Notes under the pieces: model-generated
Told to the model about the DNA's origin: nothing
Database searches by the model: none
What the model saw: only the letters and a program-made list of their open reading frames with translations
Position numbers and translations under genes: made by a program
Assembly (NCBI RefSeq): GCF_010119245.1
Contig: NZ_WNKG01000004.1
Coordinates: 62,001-126,000, forward strand
Reading direction: 5' to 3'
DNA length: 64,000 nucleotides
DNA from: Cyclobacterium salsum
GTDB taxonomy: Bacteria; Bacteroidota; Bacteroidia; Cytophagales; Cyclobacteriaceae
Shown here: one piece after another, positions 26,493 through 34,370 of the stretch
How positions within the stretch are numbered: the first letter of the stretch is position 1
Layout of the letters: each line of letters begins with the position of its first letter

Positions 26493-28886
26493 ATGCGACA
26501 GCTTCTCCTGCTGCTATTCATCAGCCTCACTCCCCTTGCCAGTACCTGCCAAATAGCAGGTAATGAAGTAAATCCCTCACCAAGGATGGAACTTTGGTAT
26601 ACTTCCCCTGCCGACGCATGGCTGGAAGCCCTTCCCATTGGCAACGGGAGATTAGGAGCCATGGTATATGGAGGGGTGCAACATGAGCAAATTCAACTTA
26701 ATGAGGAAAGCCTTTGGGCCGGTATGCCAGAGGACCCCTACCCTGAAGATGTGCGCCAGCATTACGCTGAATTTCAGCGGTTAAATCTGGAAGGAAACTA
26801 TCAAGAGGCCCTGGACTACGCCATGGAATACCTGGCCGTCTCCCCTACCTCCATACGTTCCTATGAGCCTCTGGGTGAATTGTTTATTTCTTTTGACCAT
26901 CAACGTTCCCCGGAGAATTACCGCCGATCACTGAATATGGAGACGGGCCTGGTCACGGCTACTTATTCCATCGCAGGGAAAAGGTACCGCCGAGAGGCTT
27001 TTTCCTCCAATGAATACAATGTCATTTTTTACCGCTTTGAGAGCCTGGATAGAGCGCCGGTAAGCAGCACGATTCGTTTTGAACGGGAGAAAGACATTGT
27101 CCAACACATCGGAGAAGAAGAAATTCTTTTCGTAGACGGACAGGTATTTGATGATCCCAATGGGTACGATGATAACGTGGGCGGTTCCGGAACACCCGGC
27201 CATCACATGAAGTTTTCTTCCCAAATCACAGCCGTTTTGGATAATGGAACGATACGCGGAAATGAAAAAACCCTTAGCATCGAAAACAGCACCGGCTTTA
27301 CCCTGATCCTAAGTGCAGCAACGGATTATAATGTAGCAAAGCTGAATTTTGACAGAAACATAAACGCCAAAGCGACTGCGTTACAGCTACTGGAAGAAGC
27401 AAAAGCAACACGGTACGAGACAGCCCGGGAAATGCATGTATCTGAGCACCGTGACATGTTTAACCGGGTTACGCTTTCCTTAGGCAGCCCGCATCGGGAC
27501 AGCCTTCCAACCGATAAGCGGCTGGAACAGGTGCGGGAAGGGACGAATGACAACCAAATCACGGAACTGTTTTTTCAGTACGGAAGGTACCTCCTGATGG
27601 GAAGTTCTATCAACAGGGCGGTTCTTCCTGCCAACTTACAAGGCATCTGGAACAAGGAAATGTGGCCCCCCTGGGAATCGGATTTTCACCTGAACATCAA
27701 TTTACAGATGAATTACTGGCCTGCCGACCTGACCAATTTATCCGAGGCCTTTGTTCCCCTGTCTAATTTTATGGTAAAATTAGCGGAAAACGGAAGCACT
27801 ACCGCAAAAAATTTTATTGGCTCCTCCGGCTGGATGGCCCATCATGTAAGCAATCCGTTTGGACGAACCACACCTTCCGGGTCAACCAAGGAATCTCAGG
27901 TCACTAATGGTTATTCTAACCCCCTTGCAGGTGCCTGGATGTCCCTTTCCTTATGGAGGCACTATGAATTTACCCAGGATCGAGACTATTTAAAAGAAAC
28001 GGCTTACCCGGTGATTGCCGGTGCTGCCCGGTTTATTTTGGACTTTCTGAAGGAGAATGAAAAAGGCGAATTGGTCACTTCCCCCTCCTACTCACCGGAG
28101 AACGCCTATATAGATCCAACTACCGGCAAGCCAACGAGAAACACCACGGCTGCCAGCATGGACATCCAAATAATAAATGACATCTTTACCGCCTGCCTGG
28201 AAGCAGAGGGAATCCTGGGAGCGCAGCAATTGACAGCGGAAATAGAAAAAGCAACCACTAAATTACCCCCAATAAAAATTGGCAAAGACGGCACCCTTCA
28301 GGAGTGGTACGAGGACTATGAAGAGGCGGAGCCGGGCCACCGGCACATGTCTCACTTATATGCCTTGTACCCTTCCAATCAAATCACCGCAGCAACACCC
28401 GAATTATTCAGGGCGGCCGAAAAAACCATCGAAAGGCGACTGGCTTATGGTGGCGGCGGGCAAACCGGCTGGAGCAGGGCCTGGATTATCAATTTTTATG
28501 CGCGTTTACAGCAGGGAGACGAGGCCTTGGATCACATCCACCAAATGATGGCCACCCAACTGGCTCCCAATATGTTTGATCTGCTCGGAAAGATTTTCCA
28601 GATTGAGGGCAACTTTGGAGCCACAGCAGGTATTGCCGAAATGCTCCTGCAGTCACATGAGGAAGGAATCATCCGCTTATTACCCGCACTGCCCGAGGCA
28701 TGGTCCAGGGGCCAGGTAACCGGACTGAAAGCACGAGGGAATTTTGAGGTAGGTATGGAATGGGAAAACGGGGTACTTAAACAAGCTGAAATTCTGGCAA
28801 TTGCTGGTGGAAAGACTAAGGTTTTATATCAGGGAAAGGAATGGGAAATAGACCTGGAAAAGGGGAAGTCAAAATCGCTTTTTTAA
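26493..28886 (+). CDS. GH95 family glycoside hydrolase (probable alpha-L-fucosidase)
   Basis: 797 residues from the ATG at 26493, chosen because MRQLLLLLFISLTPLAST makes the best signal peptide; the ATG at 26466 is an alternative. Inverting GH95 enzymes remove alpha-1,2-linked fucose (or L-galactose). Landmarks: MELWYTSPADAWLEALPIGN start of the mature part, HLNINLQMNYW (Asn401, Asn403, catalytic network), SPSYSPEN (Glu536, likely general acid), HRHMSHLYALYPS, and FQIEGNFGATAGIAEMLLQ (Glu705). In the relatives I recall the last motif is FQIDGNFG, so Asp is replaced by Glu here. Acts outside the cytoplasm. No SusC/SusD pair is next to it. Confidence 0.9.
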   Translation: MRQLLLLLFISLTPLASTCQIAGNEVNPSPRMELWYTSPADAWLEALPIGNGRLGAMVYGGVQHEQIQLNEESLWAGMPEDPYPEDVRQHYAEFQRLNLEGNYQEALDYAMEYLAVSPTSIRSYEPLGELFISFDHQRSPENYRRSLNMETGLVTATYSIAGKRYRREAFSSNEYNVIFYRFESLDRAPVSSTIRFEREKDIVQHIGEEEILFVDGQVFDDPNGYDDNVGGSGTPGHHMKFSSQITAVLDNGTIRGNEKTLSIENSTGFTLILSAATDYNVAKLNFDRNINAKATALQLLEEAKATRYETAREMHVSEHRDMFNRVTLSLGSPHRDSLPTDKRLEQVREGTNDNQITELFFQYGRYLLMGSSINRAVLPANLQGIWNKEMWPPWESDFHLNINLQMNYWPADLTNLSEAFVPLSNFMVKLAENGSTTAKNFIGSSGWMAHHVSNPFGRTTPSGSTKESQVTNGYSNPLAGAWMSLSLWRHYEFTQDRDYLKETAYPVIAGAARFILDFLKENEKGELVTSPSYSPENAYIDPTTGKPTRNTTAASMDIQIINDIFTACLEAEGILGAQQLTAEIEKATTKLPPIKIGKDGTLQEWYEDYEEAEPGHRHMSHLYALYPSNQITAATPELFRAAEKTIERRLAYGGGGQTGWSRAWIINFYARLQQGDEALDHIHQMMATQLAPNMFDLLGKIFQIEGNFGATAGIAEMLLQSHEEGIIRLLPALPEAWSRGQVTGLKARGNFEVGMEWENGVLKQAEILAIAGGKTKVLYQGKEWEIDLEKGKSKSLF

Positions 28887-28911
28887 CCAGGGTGGTGCCA
28901 CTGCAAAATCG

Positions 28912-29208
28912 TTATTTTCTATTTTCCCATTTTTCCGAATCCTGAGAAGTATGAAAAATGGCCAAAATCAGGATTTGATTGTCATTAATTTGAAAATGAA
29001 TTCCATATGGGAATTTCCTTAGGAAGGAAATCCTTGTGCTACCATATCGAATCTGAAATTTTAAGGGATTATTTTGCATATTGTTAACCGCTTGATAAAC
29101 ATTTTCCTCAAACAGCCTGCCCAAATTCTCCTTTTAGTCTTCGTACCAAAGGAATGCATCCCGAATATCCCTTTCAGCTGCATGAGCAATTTTAATGCTA
29201 TAGGGCAT
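28912..29208 (-). pseudogene. RelE/ParE-type toxin gene with an early stop codon
   Basis: An ATG at 29208, overlapping the antitoxin stop by one base (TAATG), begins MPYSIKIAHAAERDIRDAF... in the manner of ParE toxins. Codon 25 is TAA (29136-29134), directly after LWYED, and the same frame then continues KENLGRLFEENVYQAVNN to a normal end at 28912, 98 codons in all. ParE proteins often have Gln or Lys at this spot, so a single C-to-T (CAA to TAA) change would account for it. The toxin is therefore very likely inactive. Later parts (YGSTRISFLRKFPYGIHFQI and ILAIFHTSQD) fit the family. Confidence 0.8.
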
Positions 29209-29417
29209 TATTTTTTAAAAATCTCTTTTTTAGCCAATTCCCAATCCCGGGTTTTCATTTCACCACTTTCTATTAACTCTAAACGACGATTCACCTCCTC
29301 TTCCTGCCATTGGGTGGGCGATGATTCATCTGTTTTGATAGAAACATAATCAAACGTTTGGATGAAATCCATAAATGTCTTAAACCGCTCGTCTTGAATT
29401 TCCAACGTAATTTTCAT
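29208..29417 (-). CDS. Antitoxin of the broken ParE-type module
   Basis: 69 residues from the ATG at 29417 (MKITLEIQDERFKTFMDF). The C-terminal part RRLELIESGEMKTRDWELAK resembles the addiction-module antitoxins found next to ParE toxins. Its stop overlaps the toxin start by one base, the classic coupled arrangement. The open frame continues upstream to 29537, but that part looks non-coding. The antitoxin is intact while the toxin is not. Confidence 0.75.
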   Translation of the reverse strand: MKITLEIQDERFKTFMDFIQTFDYVSIKTDESSPTQWQEEEVNRRLELIESGEMKTRDWELAKKEIFKK

Positions 29418-29639
29418 GTGTTTATAATTGTCTTTAAATGGCCATATGCCCGCCCGGATGACGCCAGTCGGACGGGGAATCTTCGCATGATGTATAATCA
29501 TCCCTTTGTGTGACGATTGCGTCATGCTCGAATTCATGATATCAAAATTTAAATTTGATGTCTGATTCCTTAGATTTGCTCCTTTTAATCAAAAAGGGGA
29601 AATAATATGATTATCAAAGTTAGGCAATAATTAGATATC

Positions 29640-30002
29640 TTAATAATCAAAAATCACCACATTCGGATCCTTATCGGATGAAATACCAAAAAAGCGCTTG
29701 TTTTTCTCGTCCACTGCCAGGGAAAATAGGGCATGGTCCAGGGAATAGGTTTTAAGCAAATTGCCGTCATAGTCGAAAACAAAGATCTCCCGCGACAACT
29801 CTCCTTCCTGAAAAAATAAATCCACGGACTTGCCAAAATATAACGCATAAATATATTCCTCTCCTGCTACTACAGAGGTGTAAAAAAAAGCCCTACTCAT
29901 ATCTGTTAACTGTGCCATGGGGTAGCCTGCTGAATAGTCTACCTCAAATTCGGGAATAGTTTGTTCCGGCCCACGAATAGTGTGCCGTCCGGTAACTGGT
30001 TG
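29640..30002 (-). pseudogene. 3' fragment of a BF3164-like six-bladed propeller lipoprotein
   Basis: The frame is open from 30002 but the recognisable part starts about 29955 (IPEFEVDYSAGYPMAQL). It runs EYIYALYFGKSV, EIFVFDYDGNLLKTYSLD, LAVDEKNKRFFGISSD and ends VVIFDY, the last blade typical of BF3164/TolB-like-6 lipoproteins of Bacteroidetes, which are about 350-400 residues. The N-terminal three quarters, including any lipobox, is missing and a stop (TGA at 30005-30003) precedes the frame. It is a 5'-truncated remnant. Confidence 0.65.
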
Positions 30003-30116
30003 TCACATTCTTTAGGAATGTACCTTGTACGTAGACGTATTTTTCTTTTATTACATCCATATATTAATGTATTACAGGCAAGACCAATTAAAGAAAACAG
30101 TTTAAATGGGATTTCG

Positions 30117-30124
30117 TATATTTG
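30117..30124 (+). promoter_or_regulatory. -7 element of the VapB-like antitoxin gene (TATATTTG)
   Basis: Exact TAnnTTTG match 16 bases before the ATG at 30140. It overlaps an upstream in-frame TTG, which rules out that longer start. Confidence 0.5.
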
Positions 30125-30139
30125 AAAAAAGCAGGGACC

Positions 30140-30379
30140 ATGGCAAACGCAGAACGTCATATTGTAGAAACTTATTCAGCGCTTTTTGAACGTTTGAGTT
30201 CAGCAAGTAAATTAGAGTTGCTCGAACGACTTGCAAAATCAATTAAGAAAGGTAGAAAGTCTAATGAAAAAGATTTTTTCAGTTCTTTCGGGGCATTTGC
30301 ATCAGACAAGCCTGCCGAAGAAATAAACAAAGAAATCAGGGAAAGCAGGAAGTTCAGAGCAAAAGACTTGAAATTTTAG
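30140..30379 (+). CDS. Antitoxin of a truncated VapBC-type module
   Basis: 79 residues (MANAERHIVETYSALFERLS...). Helical N-terminal region and basic/disordered C-terminus ending KFRAKDLKF, as in small VapB-like antitoxins of Bacteroidetes that precede PIN toxins. The start of a PIN-domain gene follows after 3 bases, which is the usual order antitoxin-toxin. The toxin is a stub, so the antitoxin is orphaned. Confidence 0.7.
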   Translation: MANAERHIVETYSALFERLSSASKLELLERLAKSIKKGRKSNEKDFFSSFGAFASDKPAEEINKEIRESRKFRAKDLKF

Positions 30380-30382
30380 CAT

Positions 30383-30451
30383 ATGCAATATTTGTTTGAT
30401 ACGAATATCTGCATATTTTTTTACGCGGAAAACTGGGTAGAAAGAACCTGA
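30383..30451 (+). pseudogene. VapC (PIN-domain) toxin remnant
   Basis: MQYLFDTNICIFF is the classic first beta-strand and catalytic Asp (LFDTN) of PIN toxins. The similarity ends after 13 residues, and a TGA stop follows at 30449-30451. A full VapC has about 130 residues, so nine tenths are gone. The same frame is open for a further 80 codons after the stop, up to and into the antisense 3' end of the phosphatase gene, but contains no PIN motifs. The 200 bases 30452-30652 show no recognisable gene. Confidence 0.7.
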
Positions 30452-30652
30452 CTTCCCTGTAACATCATCTTGGATAGCGCGTCATACTGTAAATTCCAAC
30501 GTGAACTAAACTATAAGAGAAAGGGGGATTTCGTCAACGGTCTGATTTCCAGGTACCTAAACACAAGCCAGCTGCCGTACATGATGAACGGTGCTGACCT
30601 TTCCCCATTCAGCCATAAGGAAATCTCGAAAGCAAACTCCCCTTATAACCAA

Positions 30653-32293
30653 TCATTTCGAATCCACTATCTCGCCAATCGGCTGACCGGAAGCTCCATT
30701 GGGAAGCCTGGTTTTTAGCAGCATGGCCAGCGTAGGTGCAATATCGGTAATGGTGGCATAGCGGCTGCTGCTTCCGGCCGGAACACCCCAACCGTAAAAT
30801 ACAATCGGCACATGCGTATCGTAGGTATAGCCGGTGCCATGGGTGGTGCCCCGGACGGAATTGGTCAGCCAGGCCGGTTCCAATATGACCAGCACATCCC
30901 CGGAAGCCTTGTGGTTGAAGCCCATCTGTAGCAAATGCTTTCTTCCATGGTTGTATTCCAATCGCTTCAAGTCCTCCGCCGTATAGGTTTCCTTGATCCC
31001 GTCAAAGCGCAGCAGGAAATCGGCCACTTCCTTTTGCATGTCGGCCAGCACCAGGCCTTTCTCTTTGGCCAGCTCCCGGTTTAAGAATACCTGCTCGTTG
31101 GAGTAATTGGAAATCCAGTCTCCCTCTCCGAATTGCTGATTGGTAAATCCTTTTAATTGGGTTAGCACAAAACGCGTATCCAGGCTTCCCGCGGCCACTC
31201 GTTCGCTCTGCATGTAACTGACCACATCCGCCACGCCATGGTCTGCCGTCAAAAACACCAGGTATTCGCCCTCGCCGATCTCCCGGTCCAGGTAATCAAA
31301 AAATTCCGCCAATTCCCGGTCCAGGCGTAGGTAATTGTCCTCCACCTCTACCGAAGAGGGGCCAAACCGGTGTCCGATATAATCGGTAGAAGAAAAACTC
31401 ATCGCCAGAAAGTCCGTCTCTCCCCTTTTTCCCAATTGCTCCCCTTCCAGAGCGGCATAGGCCAGGTCCAGGGTGAGGGTATTGCCAAAGGGAGTGGTGC
31501 TTATCAGGCCCAGTCCTCCATTGTCCTCCGTCAAAGCGGGCAGATCATAGGGAAAAGTAGGTGTTTCCATGCCAATGAAGGGGGATTCAAACACATTGTC
31601 ATCCGCTGCCCCCTGCACATAGGTTTCTACCGGAAATAGTGGTTCCCAGGTTTGGGACAAATATTTCTGAGGTAATTTTCTGTCGTTAAACGCCTTGGCC
31701 CAATCCGGCAAGGCACCGTAGTAATAGGTGGACGTCATGAATTCCCCGGTTTTGGCATCGTACCAGTAGGCATCCCCCATGTGTCCAGCCGGCAAGGCCG
31801 CCCCTCGATCCTTAATGGCGATCCCAACCACTTTCGACCGCTTCCCGGTGGCAAACATGAGCTCGTCCGTAATGGTACTGCTCAATAGGTTTCGCGGGGA
31901 AATCTCGCCGCTTGAAGCGGTGCCGGCCACTCCTGTAACGGTACTGTCTTCGGCGCAATAGATGGACCGCCCTAATGACCTTACATACCAGTTATTACCG
32001 ATAATTCCATGCGTGGCCGGGGTAGTCCCGGAGTAGACAGAGGCATGCCCCGGTCCGGTGTAGGTAGGAATATAATTATAATGTCCGTTTTCCATCACAA
32101 AGCCGGATTTCAACAGACGCTTAAACCCGTTTTCCACAAACCTGTCCTGGTAGCGGTAAAAATATTCCTGACGCATTTGATCCACCACGATCCCTACGAC
32201 CAGTTTGGGTCGTTGCAAAGAACCTGATTTCTCTTCCTGGGCAAACCCCACTTGAGAAAGGATCAATAATCCCAGAACAACTATTTTTTTCAT
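30653..32293 (-). CDS. pafA: PafA-type alkaline phosphatase
   Basis: 546 residues from the ATG at 32293 (MKKIVVLGLLILSQVGFAQ, signal peptide), the length of PafA. An upstream in-frame start at 32320 is rejected because a -7 promoter element lies across 32318-32325. Periplasmic, calcium-activated, phosphate-insensitive monoesterase with two zinc ions. Visible residues, in the numbering of Elizabethkingia PafA as I recall it: zinc Asp38 (VVDQM), nucleophile Thr79 (YTGPGHAS), Asn100 (IGNNWY) and IKDRGA with the Lys/Arg pair (Lys161, Arg163 here). FLTADHGV and HGTGYTYDTHVP give further zinc ligands. Key for scavenging organic phosphate. Confidence 0.92.
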   Translation of the reverse strand: MKKIVVLGLLILSQVGFAQEEKSGSLQRPKLVVGIVVDQMRQEYFYRYQDRFVENGFKRLLKSGFVMENGHYNYIPTYTGPGHASVYSGTTPATHGIIGNNWYVRSLGRSIYCAEDSTVTGVAGTASSGEISPRNLLSSTITDELMFATGKRSKVVGIAIKDRGAALPAGHMGDAYWYDAKTGEFMTSTYYYGALPDWAKAFNDRKLPQKYLSQTWEPLFPVETYVQGAADDNVFESPFIGMETPTFPYDLPALTEDNGGLGLISTTPFGNTLTLDLAYAALEGEQLGKRGETDFLAMSFSSTDYIGHRFGPSSVEVEDNYLRLDRELAEFFDYLDREIGEGEYLVFLTADHGVADVVSYMQSERVAAGSLDTRFVLTQLKGFTNQQFGEGDWISNYSNEQVFLNRELAKEKGLVLADMQKEVADFLLRFDGIKETYTAEDLKRLEYNHGRKHLLQMGFNHKASGDVLVILEPAWLTNSVRGTTHGTGYTYDTHVPIVFYGWGVPAGSSSRYATITDIAPTLAMLLKTRLPNGASGQPIGEIVDSK

Positions 32294-32317
32294 AATGCTA
32301 TTGGTTTCTGATTTGCG

Positions 32318-32325
32318 CAAATATA
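32318..32325 (-). promoter_or_regulatory. -7 element of pafA (TATATTTG on minus strand)
   Basis: CAAATATA on the plus strand reads TATATTTG on the minus strand, an exact TAnnTTTG match, 25 bases before the preferred ATG. It supports the start at 32293. Confidence 0.5.
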
Positions 32326-32416
32326 CCGGATTGCCCCTTCAAGAAATGCATAAAAGGTGCTGCAATTCCAAAAATTTGGATTAACGGACGGAAAGTGATT
32401 CAAAGCTTTGTCGGAA

Positions 32417-33070
32417 TCAATCCCTGTTTTTCAGGTCTCCGTTTTTGATGGATTTGATAAATTGGGCCCAGGCAAAGGGATTAAGCAGGGGCAGGGGTCT
32501 TGGCCCGTACCGATCCAGGGTTTGCTGGGTCTGCTGGTTAGTAAATTGCCGGAAATTCTCATTGCCGGATGCGGGCATTTCTTCCGCCCAGCGCAGAAGC
32601 AATTGCGGACTCAGGTTGCCCCGGTTGAGGGGTGGTTCTGCGTCTACGTTCACGGCCAGAATGGCATTTTTAAATTCCTCTTCCGTAGGATACGGCATCA
32701 CCTGTACTTCCTGCAAGGCAATTTCATCCTCCACCATGGTCAGGATGTAACTTACTTTATCCTCTTCGATGTTCTCAGGAATGGAGATGGTCTGCCGTTT
32801 CAGGCCGATAAAGGAAAACACCACACTATCTCCGGCCAACACCGGCATGGAAAAATACCCAAATCGATTACTACTGGTACCCCTGCCCTTTTTGGGCACG
32901 TAGATGTTCACCCCGGGAATGGCAATGGTGCTATCCGCATTAAGAATGACTCCCGAAAGTTGTACCACTTTCTGATCCGGGTCATCCTGAGCCTGAGCTT
33001 GTAAGGTTACTCCTACGTAAGCTATTAGTAATAGAAAGAGTATTTTTATGGATGGTTTCACGTGATTCAT
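32417..33070 (-). CDS. Exported carboxypeptidase-regulatory-like domain protein
   Basis: 217 residues. Signal peptide (IKILFLLLIAYVGVTLQAQAQ) and then a CarboxypepD_reg-like beta-sandwich at about 35-125 (LSGVILNADSTIAIPGVNIYV, NRFGYFSMPVLAGDSVVFSF), as found at the N-terminus of TonB-dependent receptors. Here it stands alone with an acidic C-terminal part ending FIKSIKNGDLKNRD. Function unknown; envelope protein. Lies just upstream of pafA in the same direction, but with 120 bases and a pafA promoter between. Confidence 0.8.
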   Translation of the reverse strand: MNHVKPSIKILFLLLIAYVGVTLQAQAQDDPDQKVVQLSGVILNADSTIAIPGVNIYVPKKGRGTSSNRFGYFSMPVLAGDSVVFSFIGLKRQTISIPENIEEDKVSYILTMVEDEIALQEVQVMPYPTEEEFKNAILAVNVDAEPPLNRGNLSPQLLLRWAEEMPASGNENFRQFTNQQTQQTLDRYGPRPLPLLNPFAWAQFIKSIKNGDLKNRD

Positions 33071-33208
33071 TTTTCCGTTAGCCTGCTTCTATACACAACG
33101 AGAAGAAACCAGGCCTGTTTAGTAACAAAGTCAATGTTTTTACGATAATAAGAGAAAAACCCCTGAATTCATTAACTTCAATCCGTTTAATTTGTTAAAG
33201 TTAATTAA

Positions 33209-33592
33209 ATGCGGCTAAAAAACATAAGTTTAAACTATGGGATGCGTGTCTTCAAGGCCCTTTCAGAGGAGTCGAGGGTACGAATCCTCCATTTATTGAT
33301 TCAAAATAAGGAATTGTGTATTTCTGACCTGGAACACATACTGGATTTTACGCAGACGAAAACAAGCCGTCACGTAACTTATTTAAAACATGCGGGTTTA
33401 ATAGGAAGTAGAAAAAACGACCAATGGACTTTCTACTATATTTTGGAAGAAGCGCAGGAAATCCTAGGGCAGATCCTGAAATTTATCCAAAAGGACCAAA
33501 ACTTATTGCGGGATCAGGAAATTTACGATATCCTTTACTCCAACCGGGAATTGGCCAAAAATAAAATTGAAAACAACCTGTACCGAAAGTAA
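33209..33592 (+). CDS. ArsR-family transcriptional regulator
   Basis: 127 residues. Winged-helix DNA-binding domain at 10-95 (VFKALSEESRVRILHLLIQN, TKTSRHVTYLKHAGLI, KNDQWTFYYI). The ELCVCDL metal site of ArsR/CadC is replaced by ELCISDL with one Cys, so classic metal sensing is doubtful. A C-terminal extension of some 25 residues is charged (YSNRELAKNKIENN). The YjjG-type nucleotidase gene starts 6 bases after its stop, so they form an operon. Confidence 0.9.
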   Translation: MRLKNISLNYGMRVFKALSEESRVRILHLLIQNKELCISDLEHILDFTQTKTSRHVTYLKHAGLIGSRKNDQWTFYYILEEAQEILGQILKFIQKDQNLLRDQEIYDILYSNRELAKNKIENNLYRK

Positions 33593-33598
33593 CTTTCC

Positions 33599-34294
33599 AT
33601 GAAAGCCTACCGACACCTTCTTTTTGACCTGGATCATACCCTATGGGACTACGACAGCAATGTCAGAGATTCCCTTACTGAATTGTATACGCAGCACCGA
33701 CTGGCCGATCTGGGGGGATCAAGCTTCGAAGTATTTTTTCATGCCTTCCAGGCCACCAATCTCGAACTTTGGGATCAGTTTAACAGCGGGCAGGTAGACA
33801 GAGACCAGCTAAGGGCCATCCGGTTTCAGAAGGTTTTTACCAAAGCCCGGCTAGCTACTTCCCAAATACCCAAATCCCTGGAAGATGATTTTATCAGCCT
33901 TACCTCTTCCAAAGCAAAAGTAATGGACCAGGCCATCGAAATCCTGCAATACCTGGGGGAAAAATACGACCTACACATTGTCACCAATGGATTTAACGAG
34001 AGCCAATATGCCAAATTAAAGGCCTCTGACCTCGAAAGGCATTTCAAGGTAATTGTTACCTCCGAAAGTTCCGGATTCCGGAAACCCGATCAACGGATAT
34101 TTGCCCATACGCTACGGGAAATTGGCACTATTTCTGAGGAATGCCTGATGATTGGCGATAATCCCAATTCGGACATACAAGGAGCAAAAAACGCAGCTAT
34201 CGACCAGGTCCACTTTAACCCCGGAAATATCCAAAGCCCGGTTCCGGCCACTTTTACCATTCGCCACTTATCAGAACTAAAAGACTTCCTGTGA
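33599..34294 (+). CDS. HAD hydrolase, YjjG-type pyrimidine nucleotidase
   Basis: 231 residues. HAD motif I FDLDHTLWD (nucleophile Asp), motif II VTNG, motif III Lys in FRKPDQRIF, motif IV GDNPNSDIQGA. The DLDHTLWD start and helical cap match the YjjG family, which dephosphorylates 5'-monophosphates of non-canonical pyrimidines to keep them out of DNA. Operon with the ArsR regulator upstream. Confidence 0.9.
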   Translation: MKAYRHLLFDLDHTLWDYDSNVRDSLTELYTQHRLADLGGSSFEVFFHAFQATNLELWDQFNSGQVDRDQLRAIRFQKVFTKARLATSQIPKSLEDDFISLTSSKAKVMDQAIEILQYLGEKYDLHIVTNGFNESQYAKLKASDLERHFKVIVTSESSGFRKPDQRIFAHTLREIGTISEECLMIGDNPNSDIQGAKNAAIDQVHFNPGNIQSPVPATFTIRHLSELKDFL

Positions 34295-34370
34295 ACCCTG
34301 CGCCGGAGCAGTTCGTTTATAAAACGAAATCCTGATAAAACCATTTCTTTTAACAAAACATTTACATTTT

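Noticed and set aside
29418-29537. Longer N-terminus for the ParE antitoxin
   Set aside because: The extra 40 residues do not resemble an antitoxin, and the region holds small hairpins (TGACG/CGTCA) typical of a promoter region.
30470-30718. 82-codon open frame after the VapC remnant
   Set aside because: It begins only with TTG, overlaps the 3' end of pafA on the other strand, and has no recognisable motif. It is in frame with the VapC stub but shows no PIN sequence.
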